Shown: positions 9,351 through 18,000 of the stretch, piece by piece
How positions within the stretch are numbered: the first letter of the stretch is position 1
Layout: the number at the start of each line of letters is the position of its first letter
Assembly: GCF_000427405.1 (NCBI RefSeq)
Contig: NZ_KE386491.1
Coordinates: 2,277,001-2,341,000 of the forward strand
Source: Flectobacillus major DSM 103
GTDB taxonomy: Bacteria; Bacteroidota; Bacteroidia; Cytophagales; Spirosomataceae
Length of the DNA: 64,000 bases
Direction of reading: 5' to 3'
Notes under the pieces: generated by a model
What the model was told of the DNA's origin: nothing
Databases searched by the model: none
The model's input: only the letters and a program-made list of their open reading frames with translations
Program-made: the position numbers and the translations under genes

Positions 9351-11923
9351 CCTACTACTTGTCCCATAGCTGGGTCGGTGTAGCTTTCTTTACCATTTTC
9401 GACATGGCCTGCATAACGTCTTTCAAATGTACTATTGCCAGCTACTTTTACTGAGAAATCGTACCAATTATGACTTTTTGATAAATCAAGCAATACCGTT
9501 TCGGTTTTTCCTTGTGCTACTTCTACCAATCTCTTGTCCGTCTGATAAGCCAAGTCTGTAACCTCAAACGAAATCGTTTGTTTACTTGTATTTTTCAATA
9601 CCAATAATGCGTTACCAGTCAGCTCTTTACTCGATTTTTCAGTAGTTTGGTATTGCAACGATACCTCTACCTTAGGTTGAGAAGCATTACCTTTAAAAGA
9701 TCTAAAGAAACCATTAGGGCCATAAACATCGACATGATAATTTTTATCCAAAAAGTCACTTATCAGCCAAGTATCCTCCAGTTGGTCTCCCTGCTTTACG
9801 GCATAATTACGAGTACTTACCTGCTCGTAGCCTAAGATTTCGCCTTTTTCGTTCTTTTTAGCAAACTCAGTTGGCATATAAGCCACAAAAGCACAACCCT
9901 GCGACTTTGACCCAAACACTTTGTCGGAAGCCTCGAATGTTACCTCAAAACGCTTTCCATCTTTGCTCAGGCTACCTTCTACAAACAATTCATAAGGTAA
10001 AGCACAAGCCTTTCTGATACCTTTTTCTTGCTTGGGCATTAGCTCAGACGAAGCAGGGGCTTCGTTGATTTGCTTAATTTCATCATCTTTCAAAGGTCTG
10101 AAATTAGCAGGCACTTGTTTGAACTTAGCTTTGTGAACCGACTGAATAAAAGGTTCTTTATCAACAAAAGTTGGCAAAGAAATTTTATCACCATTATAAG
10201 GCTTAAAAACTGACGTTAGGTCACCACAAACGGTTCTTCGCCATTCGGTAATATTAGTTTCTTTGATATGCTTCTTGGTTTTATGACCCAAGAATTTTTC
10301 CAAAAATTGAATCACCGAGGTATGGTCAAAAATCTCGGAACACACATTGCCTCCTCTACTCCACGGCGACGCAATTACCAAGGGAACTCTGAAGCCTAAT
10401 CCTATTGGGCCTTCACGAGCTTCTTTGTCGGGATTATCGTAATCTCTTTGTTTTTCGTGTGCCAAATTTACTTGCTCAACGGAGGTATCAATACCCGACG
10501 ATACTTTTCCTGTATTGGGTTTGGTATGATGTGGTGCAACAAATGGCGGAACGTGGTCAAAATAACCATCGTTTTCGTCATAGGCCAAAATAAAGATAGT
10601 CTTTTTCCAAACTTCAGGGTTTTGGGTAAGAATATCCATTACTTCCGAAACATACCAAGCACCATACCACGGAGCACCAGGGTGGTCTGAGAAATTTTCG
10701 GGAGCAACCAACCACGACACTGTCGGTAACTCATTGGCTGCTACATCTTTTCTGAACTGATGTAAAACATCGCCTTTGGGTACTTCCATTTTGCGGCTTG
10801 TACCATTATCTTCGTATTCGAGCGACATCAGTTCATGAAAATGCGGGTCGTTACGATTATTGGTAAAGGCTTTTTGATGAATATTCTTTTGGAAAGTCGT
10901 CAAATTCTCAAAATATGCTGGTTTCCATTTTTCCAAATCCGATGTTACAATATCCAAATAATTTTTTCTACGATTCAAGGTTCGGTTTACCTTTTCCCAC
11001 TCCTTGCTATTAGCCTCCAATCCAGCTAACTCCTTCTCTAGCTTAGCAATTTCGATAGGTAAAGACACCTCCATTTTTTGAATATATTGGTAATATTCTG
11101 GCGAGAACTTCACATGATATTGCTCAAACCACTCGATAGGATTATCAGTAAAATTCGACAACCAAGAGTCCTCTTCGCCTTCCAAGCCCGTTGATAAACT
11201 AATTTCATTTTGGTAGATTTTCCAAGCAATACCATTCTCTTCTAATCTTTCTGGAAAAGTTTTCCATTTGGCCAATTTGTCATAATCAACATCTTCATTT
11301 TTTACATGAGCTTTAGACTCAAAAGAATGTTTCTCCCGAATTGTACCCGACCACAAATACAACCGATTAGGCGTAGTACCTGTCAGCGACGAGCAGAAGT
11401 TTTGGTCGCATACCGTAAAAGCATCGGCCAAGGCATAATAAAATGGAATATCTTCACGGTTATAATACCCCAACGTAAGGGGCATATTGCGGTATTCACG
11501 ATTACCCGATTGCTTCACACTTAGCCACTTGTCATATTTACCATCGTTTCGGGCATCCACTTGGTTTTCCCAAGAATGGGGCAAGGAACTCATCCATGTA
11601 GCGTTGGAGTCTTTCAGGTTGAGCCTAAAAGGCACATAAGTTTCGCCTTTTGTATTGGCCTGAAGCCACACTTTATTTTTGCTAGGCAAGGTAATAGCCC
11701 GTGGGTCATTAAAACCCCGAACGCCCTGCAAAGTACCATAACAGTGGTCAAAAGAACGGTTTTCTTGCATCAATATTACTACATGCTCGGCATCCCAGAA
11801 GGTACTCCCCTCCGATGGATTGATAGCCATGGCCTTTTGTATTGACGGTGGTAACATTCCTAGCAAACCTGCTCCACTAGCCAATAACGACGCTTTTTTA
11901 ATAAATTCTCTTCTCGACTCCAT
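9335..11923 (-). CDS. phosphocholine-specific phospholipase C, Tat-exported
   Basis: An 862-residue acid-phosphatase/phospholipase C superfamily enzyme. The N-terminus MESRREFIKKASLLASGAG is a twin-arginine signal (RR at 4-5, hydrophobic stretch ending AMA). The catalytic start HVVILMQENRSFDHCYG follows at about residue 47, and later stretches (FILAYDENDGYFDHVPP, PLVIASPWSRGG) are metal and active-site regions of the family. The C-terminal part (about 620-850) resembles the two small beta domains of PlcN/PlcH-type enzymes. It would release phosphocholine from phosphatidylcholine or sphingomyelin outside the cytoplasm, perhaps for phosphate or choline supply. A charged coiled-coil-like insert sits at about 285-335. 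The stop codon is embedded in the tail of the repeat array, so the last residues (GDSGH) are partly repeat-derived. Confidence 0.9.
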   Translation of the reverse strand: MESRREFIKKASLLASGAGLLGMLPPSIQKAMAINPSEGSTFWDAEHVVILMQENRSFDHCYGTLQGVRGFNDPRAITLPSKNKVWLQANTKGETYVPFRLNLKDSNATWMSSLPHSWENQVDARNDGKYDKWLSVKQSGNREYRNMPLTLGYYNREDIPFYYALADAFTVCDQNFCSSLTGTTPNRLYLWSGTIREKHSFESKAHVKNEDVDYDKLAKWKTFPERLEENGIAWKIYQNEISLSTGLEGEEDSWLSNFTDNPIEWFEQYHVKFSPEYYQYIQKMEVSLPIEIAKLEKELAGLEANSKEWEKVNRTLNRRKNYLDIVTSDLEKWKPAYFENLTTFQKNIHQKAFTNNRNDPHFHELMSLEYEDNGTSRKMEVPKGDVLHQFRKDVAANELPTVSWLVAPENFSDHPGAPWYGAWYVSEVMDILTQNPEVWKKTIFILAYDENDGYFDHVPPFVAPHHTKPNTGKVSSGIDTSVEQVNLAHEKQRDYDNPDKEAREGPIGLGFRVPLVIASPWSRGGNVCSEIFDHTSVIQFLEKFLGHKTKKHIKETNITEWRRTVCGDLTSVFKPYNGDKISLPTFVDKEPFIQSVHKAKFKQVPANFRPLKDDEIKQINEAPASSELMPKQEKGIRKACALPYELFVEGSLSKDGKRFEVTFEASDKVFGSKSQGCAFVAYMPTEFAKKNEKGEILGYEQVSTRNYAVKQGDQLEDTWLISDFLDKNYHVDVYGPNGFFRSFKGNASQPKVEVSLQYQTTEKSSKELTGNALLVLKNTSKQTISFEVTDLAYQTDKRLVEVAQGKTETVLLDLSKSHNWYDFSVKVAGNSTFERRYAGHVENGKESYTDPAMGQVVGDSGH

Positions 11924-12511
11924 AGAATAAAAGTTGATGATGGGTAATTTAGAACGAATGGCGAAAGTGGGTAATTAAAAACAAAAAATCAACTTTCATT
12001 CATTAATTCTGGGTTAATATATTAATGCTATTTGACTGTTTTTTTGTAGTTATGAGACAACCTTTAAGATAAATCTGTTGCTCGGTTTTTATCTTGCCTC
12101 AAGGCTGTTTCAAAAGTATTTACTCTTTTATTATGAAGCTATTTTAACTTATGTGACTAGTGAATAATTTTGCAAACCAATAAAAACACTAAGACAAAAA
12201 GATAACGTATATCCAACACTAATCCTACAATCCTTTAATTATACTACAGAATAATATTGCAGCAATTTCAAACTTTTATGATACCCCAAACATAACTGAT
12301 TAGTGAGCAAACTCTGTTTGTTATTGTAATGAGCATGACAAATGTTTGAATAAAAACGCCCTTTAGTATATCAACGCTTCTCCTTTGGTAATAAATGAGG
12401 CATTCAATACATCAAATGAACGAAATATATACACGATAAGTTAAATTTGAAGCTTTATGTTATAAAAAAGTATTTCTTTTTATTTTTCAACTAATTGATA
12501 AAAATAAACAA
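11924..12511. other. divergent intergenic region, phospholipase C / NTF2-like gene
   Basis: A 588-base AT-rich gap holding the divergent promoters. On the plus strand TAAATTTG (12442-12449) would start transcription about 55 bases before the NTF2-like gene, though no TTG lies at the proper distance upstream. On the minus strand TATGTTTG (12294-12287) has TTTG 13 bases further upstream (12311-12308), about 360 bases from the phospholipase start. No small ORF or RNA stands out. Confidence 0.3.
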
Positions 12512-12913
12512 ATGACTTCATTAGACCTTGTAAAACAATACTATACTTGTTTTAATAACAAAGATTGGAACGGAATGTTGGCTCTTTTACACCCCGAGGT
12601 TCGTCATGAGGCTAACCAAGGTGATGTAAGAATCGGTATAGAAAAATTTACTGAATTTTTACAAAAAATGGATGAGTCTTACGAAGAAACACTTACCGAT
12701 ATGGTTTTCTTTGCTGAACCTTCTGACAGCCGTGTAGCCGTTGAATTTGTGGTAAATGGTATTTACAAAAAGGGAGAAGAAGGGCTACCAGAAGCTCATA
12801 ATCAAACGTATGTGTTGCCTGCGGGAGCGTTTTTGGCTGTAAAAGACGGCAAAATTAGCCGAGTAACTACGTATTATAATCTTCCTCTTTGGATAGAGCT
12901 AGTATCTAAGTAA
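12512..12913 (+). CDS. NTF2-like/SnoaL-type protein, ketosteroid isomerase-related
   Basis: A 133-residue single-domain protein with the NTF2-like cone fold pattern: an N-terminal helix pair (LVKQYYTCFNNKDWNGMLALL), the beginning of the sheet (HPEVRHEANQGDVRIG), then beta strands ending TTYYNLPLWIELV. Members are small hydrolases, isomerases or binding proteins; sequence alone does not give the reaction. It is the first gene of a likely operon with a GNAT acetyltransferase (50 bases downstream) and a nitrilase-family amidohydrolase, so it probably acts on the same unknown metabolite (inference). Confidence 0.75.
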   Translation: MTSLDLVKQYYTCFNNKDWNGMLALLHPEVRHEANQGDVRIGIEKFTEFLQKMDESYEETLTDMVFFAEPSDSRVAVEFVVNGIYKKGEEGLPEAHNQTYVLPAGAFLAVKDGKISRVTTYYNLPLWIELVSK

Positions 12914-12963
12914 ATAGCTGTAGTCCATAGCACCTAAAGTACTGTGGACTACCGTTTAAAGCA

Positions 12964-13566
12964 ATGTTTTTTATGGAATCGTTTTGTTTTGTAACTAAAA
13001 TAGGGGCAGATATTGCCAGTGCTTTTGATGACCTAGCACAGCTTAGAATAAGCGTTTTTAGAGATTACCCTTATTTGTACGAAGGGCAAATAGATTATGA
13101 AAAAGAGTATCTACAAACATATGCTAAATCGCAACGAGCAATGTTGTTTGCGGTATATTATCAAGAACAGATGATAGGTGCTACTACTTGTATTCCCTTA
13201 GCCGACGAGGTGCCCGAAATTATTTTGCCTTTTCTGCAACAAGCAATTGATATTCAAAAGATTTTTTACTTTGGCGAGAGCTTGCTATTACCACAATTTC
13301 GTGGCTTAGGCCTTGGTCATCGCTTTTTTGATGAAAGAGAAGCTCATGCCCAAAGCTTTGGCTCTTACCAAAGTACGTATTTCTGTTCGGTCGACCGTGG
13401 CAATAATCACCCTTTAAAGCCCAACAACTATAGACCCAATGATGCTTTTTGGCTAAAAAGAGGCTACCAGCAAGTACCTACCCTTATTAGCCAATTATCA
13501 TGGCCCGACATCGGTCAAAGTGAATTCACTACAAAACCCATGATTTATTGGAAAAAGGAGCTGTGA
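12964..13566 (+). CDS. GNAT family N-acetyltransferase
   Basis: A protein of about 200 residues. The acetyl-CoA binding segment LLPQFRGLGLGHRFFDERE (residues about 107-125) carries the R-G-x-G-x-G signature, preceded by a hydrophobic strand (FYFGESLLL). The early part has the acceptor-site helix (LAQLRISVFRDYPYLYEG). Translation may start at 12964 or at the second ATG (12973). It sits between the NTF2-like and nitrilase genes. GNAT and nitrilase domains are known as single fused polypeptides in other bacteria, which supports a shared pathway here. The substrate is unknown. Confidence 0.8.
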   Translation: MFFMESFCFVTKIGADIASAFDDLAQLRISVFRDYPYLYEGQIDYEKEYLQTYAKSQRAMLFAVYYQEQMIGATTCIPLADEVPEIILPFLQQAIDIQKIFYFGESLLLPQFRGLGLGHRFFDEREAHAQSFGSYQSTYFCSVDRGNNHPLKPNNYRPNDAFWLKRGYQQVPTLISQLSWPDIGQSEFTTKPMIYWKKEL

Positions 13567-13712
13567 ATAAGTAATTGTTATTCCGCCCAATTGCTTAATT
13601 CAAAAGTACTATCAGTATTATCCCTTTGGGGCTGTGATAGTGTTTCAACCTCTTTGTATTTTGCTGAAATAAAGTACCCAATTCATACCTTAATTTTTTC
13701 ACTATCACCACC

Positions 13713-14612
13713 ATGACCCTCAAAGTTGCCTCGGCTCAATATCCTATTACCGAACACGCTAGCTTTAGCCAATGGCGTACTCATATAGAAAAATGGGTGC
13801 AGCAAGCTGTTCAACAAAAAGCACAAGTATTAGTTTTTCCTGAATATGGAGCGATGGAACTCGTAAGTATTTTTTCGGCTGAAATACGAGCTAATCTGCG
13901 TCAACAAGTACAGGAATTAGACACCCTAAAGGCCGATTTTTGTACCGTATTTGAAGCCCTAGCCAAACAATATCAAGTTACTATTGTTGCTCCTAGTTTG
14001 CCTGTTATCGAGCAAAACAAAGCTATCAATCGAGCTTTTGTTTTTTCAGCAAAGGGCCTTGTCGGGTTTCAGGATAAGCTATTTATGACACGCTTTGAAA
14101 ACGAAGAATGGGGTATTCAGAGTGGCACAAAAACGCTTCAGGTGTTTGAGGCTGATTGGGGAAACTTTGGTATTCAAATTTGTTATGATGTAGAATTTAG
14201 TGTGGGTTCTCAGCTTCTCAGCCAAGCAGGAGCTCATGTAGTATTTTCGCCAAGTTGTACCGAAACCCTCAGGGGGGCCACCCGTGTACATGTGGGTGCA
14301 AGAGCGAGGGCCCTCGAAAACCAAATATATACCATTGTTTCTCAGACTGTTGGCAACGCCCTTTGGTCGCCAGCTGTAGATATTAACTATGGCTTTGCTG
14401 CGTGTTATTGTACACCCGACAAAAACCTTCCTCAAGAAGGTATTATCGCAACCCTTACTCCTCAAAAAGAAGATTGGCTTATTGCCGAGCTTGACTTGAC
14501 CTTACTAACATTGGTACGTAATGATGGGCAAGTATTTAATTTCAAAGACCACCAACACGTTACGACCAACCTTATCGAAAATCCAATACAGATTCAACGT
14601 TTTTTGGTATAA
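13713..14612 (+). CDS. carbon-nitrogen hydrolase (nitrilase superfamily)
   Basis: A 299-residue enzyme with the complete Glu-Lys-Cys triad: E44 in FPEYGAME, K122 in QDKLFMTRFE and C157 in QICYDVEF. These enzymes hydrolyse amides or nitriles, usually as cytoplasmic oligomers; there is no signal peptide. Third gene of the NTF2-like/GNAT/nitrilase group, 146 bases after the GNAT stop, followed by a hairpin terminator. The likely combination is acyl transfer plus amide hydrolysis on one metabolite, perhaps detoxification or metabolite repair; the exact reaction is not predictable. Confidence 0.85.
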   Translation: MTLKVASAQYPITEHASFSQWRTHIEKWVQQAVQQKAQVLVFPEYGAMELVSIFSAEIRANLRQQVQELDTLKADFCTVFEALAKQYQVTIVAPSLPVIEQNKAINRAFVFSAKGLVGFQDKLFMTRFENEEWGIQSGTKTLQVFEADWGNFGIQICYDVEFSVGSQLLSQAGAHVVFSPSCTETLRGATRVHVGARARALENQIYTIVSQTVGNALWSPAVDINYGFAACYCTPDKNLPQEGIIATLTPQKEDWLIAELDLTLLTLVRNDGQVFNFKDHQHVTTNLIENPIQIQRFLV

Positions 14613-14621
14613 TGCTACATA

Positions 14622-14655
14622 TTGAAAGCTTTTTTTTATAAAAAAAGGCTTTCAA
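14622..14655 (+). terminator. hairpin terminator after the nitrilase gene
   Basis: TTGAAAGC is followed by a T-run, a 3-base ATA loop, an A-run and GGCTTTCAA, giving a stem of about 15 bp with one imperfection. It starts 10 bases after the stop codon. The U-run lies inside the stem rather than after it. Confidence 0.55.
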
Positions 14656-14904
14656 AACAATTGTATATCAAGGATATAATCCAAATTTTATCTATCAATC
14701 AGTAGGTTTTCCTTTTTTAAGGATAAATATCATTTGATAGTTAAGCAAAAAATACTAAATTGCTAGCAATACTTCTGAAAAATGTTATTGCCCTTCTTCA
14801 AATTATATTTTTTCAATAGGATTGAAAAAATCATCACTAAGTAGAAATTAATTTAACTCTCCCCATCATACGCCTTGGCATTTCTGTGCCTTGGCCGATA
14901 AGAC

Positions 14905-15066
14905 ATGATTTGGGGCGAGCATTTGCTAGAACTCCTCCAACCGAATAGTATGACTTATAGCGCATATTTTCAAACCCTATTTGAAAACCTAATCGATAAT
15001 ATGAAAGCACAACGATATAATCTGTTTCATAACAGCAGCCTATTTTCAAAGAAAACTAACCATTAA
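14905..15066 (+). CDS. possible 53-residue leader ORF before the hybrid kinase
   Basis: An ATG-started frame that ends with TAA 21 bases before the kinase start codon. The peptide begins MIWGEHLLELLQPNSM and continues with an amphipathic, Leu/Phe/Tyr/Asn-rich sequence ending KKTNH. An in-frame TAA lies just upstream (14899-14901), so it cannot be longer. There is no obvious ribosome site. It could be a small protein cotranscribed with the kinase, the tail of a decayed gene, or chance. I know no family for it. Confidence 0.3.
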   Translation: MIWGEHLLELLQPNSMTYSAYFQTLFENLIDNMKAQRYNLFHNSSLFSKKTNH

Positions 15067-15087
15067 CACATAAATAATTATAAACAA

Positions 15088-18000
15088 ATGAGTTATTTAA
15101 AAAAGGAATTTAACGAGCTTATCAAGCGTGATAACCGTTTTATTGACCTCTTGACAGAAAATACATATCACGGTTTGTGGTATTGTAATTTAGAACAACC
15201 CAATGAAGTTTGGGTTAATCAAGCTTTTATAAATTTACTAGGTTATGCCAACGACGATACAACCGAACTGCAGGCTGTATGGGGACAAATTCTACAAAGT
15301 ACAATCAACTCGACAAGCCCCAATCCAGTACAGAGCATAACCTTTACCCAAAAAAATGGTATAACCTTAACTTTTGTCTATCAGTATTTTACTATTCCCG
15401 AGCATCAAAGCACCCCTTCAAGGGCTTTGGTTACGTTCCACCAATCACCTAATAATCAGGCAATTAGTACTCAAAAAGCACAAATCCTAAATAGTATTAT
15501 CAAAGATCGCTCAGTTTATGTTGTTACAACCGACTTGGAGGGGAATTACTCATTTGTGAATAAATACTTTTGTGATATTTTTAGTTTTAAAGAAGAGGAT
15601 ATTCTAGGTAAAAATGCCTTAATGAATATTATTCCCGAAGACCACCAGAAATGTATTGATACCGTAGCCTTGTGTTTTGCTCAGCCCAATGTTTCGCACA
15701 AGGTTATTTTACGAAAACCCAACAAAACCGACGATATTATTACCAATTATTGGGAATTTTCGGGGCAGACCGACGCACAAGGAAATGTATATGAGATTCT
15801 TTGTACGGGTTTTGATATTACCGAAAAAATGCGTGTTCAAAACGACCTTTCGGTACTAATTTCCAACATGAGCGACATACTACTTTGTATTACGCCAAAA
15901 GGGAAAATATCCTATTTGTCAGATAGTTGGCAGAGAACTTATGGCTATTCTACCGAAAGTACGATTGGGCAGTCTTTTCAAACATTTATTCATCCCAACG
16001 ACCAAGAGTCTTTTTGGCAGGCCGTTTTGCAGGCTGTCGAAACAGGTAAACCAGCCCAAAGTATCGAACACCGTATTTGTCATCAAAATGGTACTTGGCT
16101 TTGGTGTAGAACAGCCCTCAATCTTGACCCGATTAGTGGTAATATTATTTTGACCAACCACAATATTACTGAAAGAAAAGCTACCGAAGAGAAACTCAAA
16201 GAATTGGCACTTGTGGCCTCAAAAACAACCGATTCGATTATTATTGCCAATGCCCAAGGCGAAATAACATGGGTAAATAGTGCTTACGAACGCATGACGG
16301 GCTATACCCTAGCCGAAGCTTATGGTAAAAAGCCATCACAACTACTCCATGGCCCTGAAACAGACCCTAAAACCATTCAACGTATCCGAGAGCACATTCA
16401 ACGTAAAGAGAGCGTCAACGAAATTATATTGAATTATACCAAACAAGGTGTAAAATATTGGCTCGATATTACTATTAACCCTGTTTTTGACCTAAATGGG
16501 ATTTGTACCAATTTTATTGCAGTAGAACGTGATATTACCGAGCGAAAAAGAGACGAAGACGAACTACGTTTTACCAAAGAAATGCTTCAACAAACCAATG
16601 AAGTGGCTTTGGTAGGTGGCTGGGAAATGAATCCTACCGATAAAACGTTGTACTGGTCGAAAGTAACCCGTGAGATATTTGAGGTTGCCCCCGATTTTGT
16701 TCCACATTTCAATAAAAGTATTTATTATTATAAAGGAGTATCACGTGAGCATGTTATTAATGCCATAGAAACAGGATTGTCGGAGGGTACTTCATTTGAT
16801 ATTGAGCTAGAAATTATCACCGAAAAAGGTAATTCCAAATGGATTAGGGCTATCGGTAAAGCCGAGCTACACGAAAACAAGTGTAAACGCCTTTATGGGG
16901 TTGTTCAAGATATTACAATCCTCAAACAAGCCCAAGAACAAAGCTTACAATCGGCTAATTTACTAAACAAGCTTTCCAGACAAGTACCAGGGGCATTATA
17001 CCTGTTGCAGGTCAATAATAATAAAGAAGTGTCGATTCCTTTCGTTTCGGAGGGTATCAACAACATTTATGATGTATCGTCCGAAATACTGAAAGAGCAT
17101 CCCGAAAAGTTCTTTGAAAGAATTCATCCAGATGATTATCCTATTGTTGTGCAAAGTATGCGAGAGGCTCTAATTGAATTTAGAAAATGGGAGCATGAGT
17201 TTCGGGTGATTTTGCCACAAAAAGGAATATGTTGGATGCGAGCAGAATCATCGCCCGAACGCCTTACCGATAGCGTACTTTGGCATGGCTATCTGCAAGA
17301 TATTACCAAACGTAAGCAAAATGAGGAATCTATTATTCGTTCAGAATCAAAATTCCGTAGTTTATTCGATTTTACGACCGATGCAGCTATTTTGTACGAC
17401 GTTCGTGGGCTTATTGATTGTAACCCTGCGGCATTAAAACTATTTGGTGTAGCCAATAAAGATGCTGTTCTTGGTGTAAAACCTACATATTTTTCGCCCG
17501 AATACCAGCCCGACGGCCAAACCTCCGAGGCCCTTATCAACAAAACTACTCAGCAGGTTTTAAGCGATGGCTCGTGTATTTTTGAGTTTACTCACAAACG
17601 AATAGACAATAATGCGGAGTTTCCTTGCGAGGTGCTTCTCAATACTATTTCTATCAACGGCAGTACGGTTGTCCAAGCTGTTATCCGTGATATTACACTT
17701 CGTAAAGAAGTAGAACAGGAATTGCTCCGTGCCAGAGAACAAGCCGAGGCTGCTAGCAAATCTAAATCTGAATTTTTGGCCAATATGAGCCACGAAATCA
17801 GAACACCACTCAATGGCGTAATTGGCTTTACGGATTTATTGATGAAAACCAAGCTCGATGATACCCAAAAACAGTACATGTCTACGGTATTTCAATCGGC
17901 CAATTCGCTGCTCGATATTATCAACGATATTTTGGATTTCTCCAAAATTGAAGCAGGAAAACTGGAGCTATCGCCCGAAAAAACGGATTTACTCGAATTG

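Noticed and set aside
14837-15049. 70-codon ORF on the minus strand
   Set aside because: It overlaps the plus-strand leader frame, has no family resemblance and no neighbours on its strand.
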